Positions 23,082 to 32,772 of a stretch of DNA of 64,000 bases are shown one piece after another. Position numbers and translations under genes: made by a program. The stretch comes from Cocos nucifera. Lineage: Eukaryota > Streptophyta > Magnoliopsida > Arecales > Arecaceae. A model generated the notes under the pieces. That model saw only the letters and a program-made list of their open reading frames with translations, was not told the origin of the DNA and made no database searches. Numbering within the stretch: position 1 is the stretch's first letter; each line of letters begins with the position of its first letter. The stretch covers positions 301,861 through 365,860 of the forward strand of contig QRFJ01000504.1 in NCBI GenBank assembly GCA_006176705.1, read 5' to 3'.

Positions 23082-24050
23082 TTTATTTTTTTTTAAATAT
23101 GATATAATTTTAAAATTTAAAGTTCATCTTCATCATTCATTATCTAAATAATTATTATAAAAGTATCATCATAAAAGATCACCTCGATCCAGTAGTCCTA
23201 GCTATGTCGATCAATAAAATTTGATTTTGATGGTCGTGAACAACTGCATGATGATATAATATATAGAGACTATCGATGCATCTAAAAACTTATAATAGTG
23301 ATCTTTGTAATATTTATAGCATATTATCAAAATTTTATTTTGATCGAATATAATTATTATGATCAATTTAGCATGAAATAATTCAAATCGTTAAATAAAA
23401 AATAAGTTATTAAAAGGCCAAATGGTATCTGATTATAAGATGATTTTTTTAGATAAATGATTTTTGCTACTAGTTTGATCATTTGTATAATGGTGATCAT
23501 AAAAAGCAAATCGTGCATATACAAACTATCTAAAAATATATGTCTCTTGATACACATTCTTAAAGTTCTTAAGCAATTATACTTATACTTTTATAAAATC
23601 TACTTAACGTGGATGATTCATATACATGGGGTAAGGATTTTAAGATCACCATCATGTAGATGATTAAAATAGTAGCAAAGATTATTTATCTAAAATATCA
23701 TCTTATAATCGAATGTCATTTGGTCTTTTGATCACTCATTTTTTATTTAATGATTCAAATCATCCCATGCTAAATTGACAATGATAATGATGTTCGATTA
23801 AAGTAAAATTTTGATAGTATATTATAAATATCATAAAGATCATTATTGTAAGCTTTTAGATTCATCGATGGTCTTTATTTATCAAATCATCATGCGGTTA
23901 TTCATAACCATCTAAATTAAATTTTATTGATCGATATAGCTAAAGCTACCGGATCGAGATGATCTTGTATGATGATTCTCTAATGATAATTATTTAAATA
24001 ATGAATAGTAAAGATAAGTTTTAAATTATAAAATTATATAATATTCAAAA
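23082..24050. repeat. foldback element F2: near-palindrome of about 0.97 kb
   Basis: Second copy of the F1 sequence, with its centre near 23566 (CTTAAAGTTCTTAAG) and arms of about 480 bp. The centre reads in the opposite direction to F1: the AAGTATAAGTATAATTGC side lies on the left in F1, and its complement lies on the right in F2. Both outer ends carry ATATAATTTTAAAATTTAAA-like sequence in mirror image. No coding potential. Confidence 0.85.
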
Positions 24051-24179
24051 AAATTATTTTTTTAAAAGAATACTAATTTTTTTAAAAAAAATTAAAAAAT
24101 ACTAATTTGCCCATGGGCTAGCTAACAGCGAACGTGCTAGCACCCCTCAACCCCATCACATCGACCATGCATGACGCAT

Positions 24180-25867
24180 CTTACCATTGCAAATAGTCCA
24201 TCCTTTTTTTTCTTAAATTACTAATTTAAGGTGATTATTTATGATTAAAATTTTTCACCACAAATAATTCATTATTTACAATAGAAATTTATTTTATGTC
24301 ATCAATAACATATTATTTGCAATGATAAATTTTTGTCATAAATAGTCTGGTCTTTTATTTTTCTTAAAGTACTGATTTAAGATTGATTATTTATGATAAA
24401 AATTTTTCTTCATAAATAATTAGTTATTTATGATGGAACTTTACTTTTGCCATCTTAAGATCTTATTAAATCAGGCCTTAAGACTTCTTGGATCAAACCC
24501 AATCCAAGATCAAATAGAAAAGATCATATAGATCTATCCGCTGTGTCCAAGCCAGGTTGATGAAGGCTTGAGCCTACTCGACTGTATCTCATGCTACAAA
24601 TTATCGAACACTATTTTCTATTTGCTTAAGAGGATCGATTCGATCCCGGTCCGAGCAAGCTCGATCTTAGTCTGAGTTAGCTCAACCTGTATCCAAGCTA
24701 GCACTACTTGTGTGCCAGCTTCTTTTCTTAAATTACTGATTTAAGGTAGATTATTTACAATAAAAAATTTTCATCATAAATAAGTTAATATTTATGATGA
24801 AAATTTATTTTATATCATAAATAATAGATTATTTATGATAAAAAATTTTCATCATAAATAGTCCATCTTTTTATTTTATTTTTCTTAAATTACTAATTTA
24901 AGATCGATTCTTTGCAATGAAAACTTTACATCATAAATAATTCATTATTTACGATGGAACTTTATTTTATGTTACAAATAATAGATTATTTATGATGAAA
25001 ATTTTTTATCATAAATAGTCTATCTTTTTATTTTTTTAAATTACTAATTTAAGATCGATTATTTATGATAAAAATTTTGTATCGTAAATAATTCATTATT
25101 TATGATGAAACTTTATTTTACATCTTAAAAAATAGATTATTTATGATAAAATTTTTTTATCACCAATAGTCCATCCTTTTATTTTTCTTAAACTATGATT
25201 TAAGGATGATTATTTATGATAAATTTTTTTTATTATAAATAATTCATTATTTATGATGGAACTTTATTTTACATTACAAATAATAGATTATGTAAAATAA
25301 AAATTTTCATCATAAATAGTTTGCCCTTTTATTTTTCTTAAATTATTGATTTAAGATTGATTATTTATAATAAAAATTATCCATCATAAATAATTATTAT
25401 TTATGATAAAAATTTGGATTACATCGTAAGTAATAGATTATTTGGACAAAAAAATTCATCATAAATAGTCCATCTTTTTATTTTTTTAAAATTATCTATT
25501 TTAAGATTGATTATTTATGATAGAAAATTTTTATTACAAATAATTAATAATTTATGATGGAAATTTGGATTGTGTCATAAATAATTGATTATTTATGATG
25601 AAAAAATTTCATCATAAATAATTATATTTCTTACATTAGTGATTTAAGATTGATTATTTAAGATAAAAAATTTTTAGCATAAATAATTCATTATTTATGA
25701 TAAAAATTTAGATTATATTATAAATAATAGATTATTTATGATAAAAAATTATTTTCATCATAAATAATTAATTATTTATGATAATTTTTTATCATAAATA
25801 TAATTATTTATAATGAAATTATTTTTATCATAAATAATTAAATCATAAAAAAATAGTTTTTTTATAG
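24180..25867. repeat. tandem array, unit about 150 bp
   Basis: Units start with TAGTCCATCCTTTTATTTTT and contain two TTATTTATGATG dyads. Starts at about 24858, 25015, 25167, 25317 and 25466 give spacings of 149-157 bp, and earlier units lie at about 24195 and 24350. The array is interrupted at 24455-24735. It ends at 25867 in TATAGTG, whose complement CACTATAAAAAAAC resembles a CACTA terminus. Confidence 0.75.
24455..24735. other. about 280-bp interruption of the tandem array
   Basis: This stretch lacks the ATTTATGATG motif and has a more balanced composition (for example GATCCCGGTCCGAGCAAGC). The array resumes on its right in mid-unit. It may be a small insertion, but no target duplication or terminal repeat is evident. 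Confidence 0.5.
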
Positions 25868-25960
25868 TGCTCTAATGATAATTATTTAGATAATAAATAG
25901 TAAAAGATGGACTTAAATTTTAAAATTATATCATGCTTAGACAAAAATAGAAAAAATAGA
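25868..25960. repeat. foldback F3: truncated terminal fragment
   Basis: CTCTAATGATAATTATTTAG and the following bases match the outer 80-90 bp of F1 and F2 (compare 23970-24010). Then comes AAATTTTAAAATTATATCAT, the mirror of the bases outside F1. Everything inward of it is missing, replaced by the end of the tandem array. Confidence 0.7.
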
Positions 25961-25974
25961 TTTCAAGAAAATAA

Positions 25975-26540
25975 AGTTTTTATGACATAAGTATGTGCTA
26001 TAAATATTATCATAAATAATTTTATTTATGATGTAAATAAATTTTGCATCATAAATATTAAATTATTTATGATGCAAATTTTTTTCATAACTAATTGATG
26101 AAAAATTAAAATTTTTTAAAAAATATATCATAAATTATTTATGATAGAAATTATTTTGTATTATAAATTATTGATTATTTATGATAAAAAATTATGTTTT
26201 GTTGTAAAATAGTTTTTAATGAAATATTTTTGGTTAAATTTTTTTAGATGAAAAAATTTTTAGAAAGAAAGAAAAAATTTTAGTGGGAATTATTAGTGAC
26301 AGAAAAATATTTTGTATTGCTAATAACATTTATTAGTGACATAAATTTGATTTTCATTGCAAATTATTCTTTTAGAATTTTTTTGTTAAATTCTTTTGTA
26401 GAGAAAAAATTTAAAGAAAAAAAATTTTTGGTTGAAATTATTAGCGATGAATTTATCATATTTGTCGCTAATAATATTTTTAGCGATGAAAATTTTTTTG
26501 CATCACTAAAAGTTTGTTAAAAATCAAAAATTCACTCAGT
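25975..26540. repeat. subterminal-type repeat array, right half
   Basis: The same motif family as 22515-23080 and 16712-17640 but in mirror orientation. It passes from ATTTATGATG motifs to TTAGTGATG/TTAGCGATG motifs towards the GC-rich leader. Confidence 0.75.
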
Positions 26541-26544
26541 TTCG

Positions 26545-26925
26545 TCGCTTCCATCACTACAAAACCCCATGAAATCCTCTCCCTCTTCCCACCCCCCAAG
26601 GCTTTCATCGAAAGGCAAGCGAGCCCCCATCATCATCGCTGGTCTTCCTCTCCATCATCATTGCCACTACTATAAGGTAAATCCTTTTTTTTTTGGCTCT
26701 GTAGGGAAGGGAGGAGCATAGGGCCATGAGTGGAGTGGGCCAGAGGGGTAGGGGTGATGCGGGGTGCAACGAAGGACAGGGGGATGGGGCCATGGGTGGA
26801 GCGGGCTAGGGGTGGGGGTGACGTGAGGTGGGGTGGAGGACTGGGGGCTAGGTGGGGGGCATGAGTAAAGCGGGCCAAGGTGTGGGGGTGATGTGGGGTG
26901 GGGTAGAGGATGGACAGTTCAAAAA
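26545..26925 (+). promoter_or_regulatory. GC-rich leader exon and G-rich minisatellite of the right CACTA half
   Basis: After the array, a pyrimidine-rich GC-richer stretch (26560-26675) ends at CTATAAGGTAAATCC, a plausible 5' splice site (GT at 26677-26678). A G-rich tract with about three units of roughly 66-70 bp follows (GGGGTGATG/GGGGTGACG cores near 26745, 26811 and 26881). The order mirrors the left half. The promoter and exon role is inferred. A CACTACAAAA motif at 26556 has no repeats on its inner side and is not taken as a terminus. Confidence 0.45.
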
Positions 26926-26999
26926 TGCATCAATTTTTCATTATTATCATAGCATTCTTTATTCTATAATGAAAAATTTCATCATAGTTATCTTGTTTG

Positions 27000-27690
27000 T
27001 TCTCTGAGTATATATTAGATATGATTAAAATATGATCCATCTATATTGTGTACTTGGAGAACTGTAGGAAGATACTACCATATTTTTTTTGGATATGGAA
27101 TAAAGAATAAAGAGGATGCAACTGATGAGTTGTATAATTTAATATATGGTTCTAATCGAAGGGTTAACAACTATGCATTCTATATCATTGAAGGGATGAG
27201 ATTTCATATAAGAGAGCTTGAGATGCAAAGATAGATCCAAAATAATGGGATTGCTACGATAAGATATGAAGGAGAAGAGGAGATTGAATATCTTAGTATA
27301 TTGCTAGATATCATAAAACTGAAGTATGGATCCAATAATTTGTTATTTTTGTTTTAATGTGAATGATTGGATATTAGTAATAAGAAGATTAGTATTCATA
27401 TCGATCCATACTTTAACAATATAAATTTTGCATGAATATAGTACCAAATGAGCCGTATATGTTAGCAACTCAAGCAAAACAAGTAATATATTTAAAGGAT
27501 TCAAAGTATTGAGGTGATTGACATATCGTACAAAGAATAATATCTAGAGACATATATGGCATGCCAACCTGATTAGAGATGGATGAAATTCAATCTACAT
27601 GAAGAGGAAGCTTTTCAAGAGGAAGAACAAATATTGATCGAGCTCCTTATTGATAAAAAACTTGTGACAACTTCTTTGAATATGGCTGAT
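27000..27690 (+). pseudogene. CACTA TNP2 C-terminal relic, right copy (DUF4218 end and DUF4216-like)
   Basis: A 62-residue open frame (27046-27234) contains 'HIFFGYGIKNKEDATDELYN' and 'YIIEGMRFHIRE'. Past a stop comes 'IQNNGIATIRYEGEEEIEYL', then 'ISIHIDPYFNNINF', and in another frame 'NEPYMLATQAKQVIYLKD'. This order (internal 'NGV.F' block, 'QNSG' block, 'EP..LA.Q..QV.Y' block) is that of the C-terminal third of plant CACTA TNP2. Several stops and at least one frameshift are present. The acidic tail at 27583-27690 parallels the left copy ('LIELLIDKKLVTTSLNMADL'). No catalytic domain lies upstream. Confidence 0.75.
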
Positions 27691-28400
27691 TTGCCACTGA
27701 GCATAAGGGACAACATCTCTATATTGAGATTCTGCCCAGTTACACCATGCCCATTAGAGGATGGTGTGAGCCATGATGGATTAAGCTGGATATCATATGC
27801 CATAGCTAGGCACCTATGATGCTCTTCGATTGGTGTCACGTTACACCAACTTAGAAGAAGATCTTCTATAGCTACTTACAAGTAAAATAATATTTAGTAA
27901 AATATTTAATTAACATTGTATTCTTATAATATTTGTTGTTGGTTGGCTATGTTTGATATTATTGCTTTTGAGCACGATTACGCACGGCAACCCATGGATG
28001 ATCACCCATGCTCGCATTTTATAGATTATTGGCATCATATTCATTGCCATTGGTATAATGTTATGTGGGATCAAGGGTTGGAGGCAGCACGATGGTGGCC
28101 ATATGATAACATCAGTGATCAAGTGCTTGGTATGAGACTCTATTATGTTAGGAGATGAGGGTATGGGATCAGAGCTCCTTCATTCTCATGCTCATCCAAG
28201 GCTGATGTCCATGCTGCCTACGATGTCTAACTGACGGAGATACAAAGATAGGCTATTGAGGATCAACAGCAGGCATGATGAGGATTGATAGTTGATGAGG
28301 TAGATGATAGAGCAGATGGTGCAGATGGAGTAAATGATGGAGCTGATGAGGCAGCAGTTGGCTGGTCCGAGCTTCTCCACTCATTCTCCTTCTTCAGATG
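27691..28400 (+). pseudogene. unrecognised CACTA-associated gene relic
   Basis: 27691-27840 matches the left-half fragment at 19768-19965. Further on, 27970-28160 reads 'YARQPMDDHPCSHFIDYWHH' and 'GLEAARWWPYDNISDQVLGM', then past a stop 'YGIRAPSFSCSSKADVHAAY' and an acidic Asp/Ala-rich tail to about 28370. The composition looks like former coding sequence, with few substitutions that break its amphipathic pattern. Some CACTA elements carry a second gene downstream of the transposase, which fits its place, but I recognise no domain. A transduced host-gene fragment is the alternative. Confidence 0.45.
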
Positions 28401-28599
28401 TTGATGCTTGATGGTCGGTAGCTTTTATTTTTTTTTTAAATTTTAGACTTCGTATAATTATTAAATTTATTTTTCTATAATTATATTCTAATATAATAAA
28501 ATGATCCAATTTATTTATGGATTTATTATGTAAATTTTTTATTTTAATTTTATAGATTATAAATATAAGCATTAAAAATATAAATTAATATATATATAT

Positions 28600-29203
28600 T
28601 TGTAAATTATTTTTTAAAAAAATATTATATTTTAATTAGCAATGGAATTATTTACGATGGAATATATGTTACAAAAAAGATTATTTATGATGAAAATTTT
28701 TTATCACCAATAATTTATGTTTAAAAAATATAAAAATCTTTTTTAAAATTATTTATGATTAAAAATTTACATCATAAATAATTTTTTTGCAATAAAAATA
28801 TTTATGTTGCAATATTTTTATCATAAATAAATATTTTATTTTATTTTTTAAAAATATTAAATTTATTTATTAAATTATTAGTGATGAAAAATTTTATCTT
28901 AAATAATATTATTTATGATGAAAATATATTTTTATCATAAAATCATCTATTTTTGATGAAAATATTTTCATCATAAATAATTTAAAAAATAAATAAAATT
29001 TTTTTATGATGAAAATATTTCATCATAAAAAATTGATTATTAGCAATGAAAATTATGTTTTCATTGTAAAATGTTATCTGCGATCCCATTTTTAGTGACT
29101 AATTATTAGTGATAAAATTTTCATCTTAAATAAATATTTACGATGGAAATTAAGTATTGCCAATGCTTTTTTTACATTGTAAATATCTCTTTTTGTTGTA
29201 GTG
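28600..29203. repeat. right CACTA subterminal repeat array and terminus
   Basis: TTATTTATGATGAAAA-type motifs in both orientations run to the terminus CTCTTTTTGTTGTAGTG, followed by ATT (29204-29206). Confidence 0.8.
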
Positions 29204-29499
29204 ATTCAATTAAATAGATGCAAAGATTATTAAGTTATTTAAAAATACATCAAGAAGTGTTAAGTCACTTATCTTATGGATGTAAAGAAAATCTAGATAA
29301 TTCTAATCTAGTTACACGAATGCTTCGAGTCCTAAAATCTAAAACCATACACAGATATGGGTCTACTTAGCAACATGCTAGTATTTTAAAATAATTTCTA
29401 AAATTTCTAAGAGTATTAAAGATCTGATTAATTTATAGGTTTCTATGGGGGATGGATTAATAATTTTATCTTATTTCTTGTCACAAGATAGAAGCACTA
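29204..29499. other. unassigned flank right of the CACTA region
   Basis: Begins with the right ATT duplication. No feature recognised in this AT-rich stretch. Confidence 0.4.
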
Positions 29500-30025
29500 G
29501 GTGGCACAATGAATCCCCTCAAGGGCAGCAGTTACAACCACCAAAGCACACCAAGGAAGAAGAGAAAAGGAGAAGGCAGGTGAAAGGAAGAAAGAGGAAG
29601 GGAGAGGGAGAGGTATCTAAGTTTCTTTCTTTTATTCTTTCTTTCTTTCTATTTTCTCCCTCACTTACCCACACCAACACACAAACACATATGGGAATGG
29701 AAAGAGGGGTGAGAGGCAAAGGTCTCTACTCTCATTTTCTTCTTCTTCTTCTTCTTTTCTTTTTCTATTTTTCTATTTTTCAACACCACTCACACACAGA
29801 CACTCACACACACATAGAGAGAGATGAAAAGAGGGAAGAGAGCAATTAGAGAGAGGAAGAAAGAGAGAGAGAAAGGGACATGGGAGAGAGAAAAAGAGAG
29901 AGGGCTGGGGAGGGAGGAGAGCATGGGAGAAAGAGGGAGGGATGGAGGGAGTGAGCATGGGAGAGTGCAAAAGAGAGAGAGCAGGAGATTGAGAATAAGA
30001 GAGGGAGAAGGGAGTTCGGAGGACC
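29500..30025. repeat. low-complexity GA/CT/CA tract
   Basis: Purine-rich GAAGAGAAAAGGAGAAGG-like DNA, then CTTTCTTT, CTTCTTCTT and CACACACA tracts, then GAGAGA/GGGAGG purines to about 30025. Several overlapping Arg/Glu-rich or Ser/Leu-rich frames on both strands are composition artefacts. Confidence 0.8.
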
Positions 30026-30139
30026 AGAATAGGAGAAGTCTAGCTGTTTTTTTTTCTCTGATTGGCTCACATGCAGATATGCATGATAAAGATGTGCATC
30101 CACTCCCTCTTTTTCCTCCTTCCACAAATGACATGTGAA

Positions 30140-30549
30140 AGAATTACACCTTACAAGCCAATCGCAATTTGTATTGCAAGGAATTTCTTTTTATCTTTCT
30201 ACTCATATACATGAATTTTATCAGTAAATAAAGATTTTATGTTTCATCATATGCTGCATCTTGTATTTGTTATTTAGATTATGATGAACCCCATAGATTA
30301 GGATAATGACTTTAGAGCTATGATGAGATCATGCCAGTGAGACCTAAAATCCTAAAACTTTAATCTAAAATATTCTCAGTCATTGGTATATTAAGTTGGG
30401 ATTAATATTTTTGGAAGGACTGGCACATCCTATGTATGCTCAATGGACAGGATGATTGATCTCACAATCACTTGTATGAGACACTAATACAAGAATGTGG
30501 GTATTCATTAGAGAATGAATTCACTAATTGACTCACCAAAAGAGAACAT
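30140..30549 (+). repeat. left part of older LTR-like repeat D, interrupted by Copia B
   Basis: The text up to CTCACCAAAAGAGAACAT, with ATTCATTAGAGAATGAATTC just before, has the character of a long plant Copia LTR. It appears to continue at 63283 with TAAAGTCTTACTTGCATGTC. Copia B lies between, with AACAT (30545-30549) as its left target duplication. The start of D and its far end are not defined. Confidence 0.45.
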
Positions 30550-32772
30550 TGTTAGAAAATATGTTCTAAAGCCAATTATCTAAGTTATAGATGATTGAAA
30601 TCTGTATATGAATTATCTAATAATAATAGTTATTTGGCTGGTTCATCATAAAAGTTTTATCTTTCTTAAATGAACTTTTAAATTATGATGAAGTCCTTAG
30701 AACCACATATCAATTGATAAAGGAGGATTTATTGGATGGTTCTTAAATCATTTATGATCAAATGATAAGTTATTAATAATGACGATAACTTATCGAGTGT
30801 AGGTCGCTATATACCATATGCATTGATTGTCCTCGTAATCAAGTAGTGTGGAGACACTGGCATGGCATCCAGGTGAGATGTAGGAGTACATCTATACTGA
30901 ACATGACTAATGTAGCACTCTACTATCAAGAGTAGCTAGCTAAGGCCAATGGATATAAGTATCTCTCCAACCCGAGATCACCACGGTGACTTGCAAGCAA
31001 CTCACTGTACTTTGGTGCCGGACTGTCTGTATTTCTAATATAGGTTTAAAAAATTTTTGGATATAGTCAAGTACTTATAAAGTCGGTGTATGAGTCAAGA
31101 TAGGATTGACCACTCATGATTAACTTTAAGAAGAGAATGACTTGCCGTGTTTCAATTTAGCAAAACCTAGGCCTGGATAATCCTCGTGAGGAGTCACGAA
31201 ATTTGTAAAATTTTGAAACACAATAAAGATAACTTGTATGAGTGTTGATAGCATACTTGAAGTCATCTTGAGTATTATTTATCAAAGAGATGAATTATAT
31301 GGTAACCATAGATCAGGATTCTAAGAATATTGCTTTGCATACATTCGACCTATCCGGACATCGAATACCATTGCTAGATGGTCATGTCGATTGATATAGA
31401 AATTGGTTCCTATGCTATCGACTTAGGTTCGAACCTATGGGATCACACACATAAAAGATTGTAACCTGATCAGATAGTTAATTGATGATTGAGAATCGTT
31501 CTTAGGTCAAACTATCAATACGATTGATGTTTAACCTAATGCAAGTATTGCAGGAGGATTCGATTATCAATTGGATTGCTAATTGGCTTAATTTGATTGA
31601 ACAATTGGACTGAGAATAAATTTAATTTAATTAAATTTAATTAAAATTAGTTTGGACTTAATTAAATTAAATCTAATTAGTTTATTGGATAAGTCAAGTG
31701 TAAGGAAAAAATAATTTCTAATTGGACTAGGATTTGAGTGCACCTAATTCCTTATTAAGTTAGGATTTAAATCAAAATTAAATATGGTTTAATCTGATTT
31801 AATTAGGCTCCTAGTTGGACTAGAATCTTTCTTAATTGGGTTACATTTAATCTGGTTTAAATAGAATTTAAATTAGGTTCAAACTTATTTTGACCTAGTC
31901 AAATAGGAGTCCTGTTCGACTAGGACTCTTTCACTTTCCTTGCACCTAAGAGAACCCACACCCATCCTTTTAATTCCAGATCTCTGTGTATTTCTCCATG
32001 CCTAAGGAATGTCATTCCACACCCTCTTATCTGATGGATTTGGGTTTAGTTTTGAATTGGTCAAACTAGTAAGTGGTTAAGCCTTGATAGAGTTTTAAAT
32101 CACCTAAACTCTCTCTCCTTGGAAAGAAATCTCCACACCAACACCAAGGCCACGTCCTCTTTTATTTTTGCACTCCTTATTTATTCTTTTTGTGTATGAG
32201 TTTCTGATTCCATATGCCAAAGAAATAGGGGGTGGCGTCCAAGAGTTGGACACCACCTTAACTACCTTGTTTTGAGTCCCTATTATTTAGGTGTTTGACC
32301 TAGTCTCCCTAAAATTGTGGTGCCTCCTATTTTATTGGTGTATGGCATGAGAGAGCCTTAGTTTTTCCATGCAAAATGCATAGAAAGAAGTGGAGAGGGC
32401 ATTGGGAGATTGAGGTTCCATATTCCTTAAAGAAAAGGTCATCTTTTGGACATCAAATGTTGATGTCTTGAAAGGACAAAGGTAAGAGAAGATTGTCTTC
32501 TCTTATTTTTTCTTTTAAGTATTTTTCTCTTATTCTTTTATGTATATTTTATATGATAAAAAATTTGAGAGAGAGAGGAATAGGGCATGGGGATGAGTGC
32601 TCCAAGTTGTTGGGGTATGATATTCTTTTTGGATATGATCTGATCATGTCCTGATAAGAGAAGAAGAAGAAAAGAAAGGTCTTCTCTTAGAATTTCTTTG
32701 AGAACCATTCTTTCCTATTTATTTATGAGATTTTTCTATGAGAAAAATTAGATAATGTTAGATTTGGAAACA
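30550..32772 (+). repeat. 5' LTR of Copia B, first segment
   Basis: Colinear with 50920-52059 and then with 61662-62630 of the 3' LTR. It keeps about 150 bp (31680-31830) that the 3' LTR has lost at the C2 junction. The C1 insertion ends it after GGAAACA; the uninterrupted form is visible at 62620-62640. Confidence 0.85.

Larger units (their letters stand above)
16712..29203. mobile_element. CACTA (En/Spm, CMC) transposon region with head-to-head gene relics
   Basis: The left end is CACTACAAGGAAATAG. The right end, read inward on the minus strand, is CACTACAACAAAAAGAG. Both are flanked by ATT (16709-16711 and 29204-29206), the 3-bp duplication expected for this superfamily. Arrays of ATTTATGATGAAAA-type motifs in both orientations lie inside each end, as in CACTA subterminal regions that bind the transposase. 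Two TNP2 C-terminal relics point away from the centre, at 20330-21000 (minus) and 27000-27690 (plus). The main TNP2 catalytic domain was not found, so the region is non-autonomous. It could be one composite element, or nested elements sharing the outer ends. An 894-base gap and a C-family LTR end lie inside. Confidence 0.8.

Noticed and set aside
24180..25867. Regular repeats that could suggest a CRISPR array
   Set aside because: The whole 150-bp unit repeats, without unique spacers, in plant transposon DNA.
26556..26566. CACTACAAAAC as an internal CACTA terminus
   Set aside because: Subterminal repeats lie on its outer side and a GC-rich leader on its inner side, the reverse of what a terminus needs.
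29445..30138. Several open frames on both strands, 65-134 residues
   Set aside because: GA/CT/CA low-complexity DNA; the proteins are Arg/Glu or Ser/Leu repeats.
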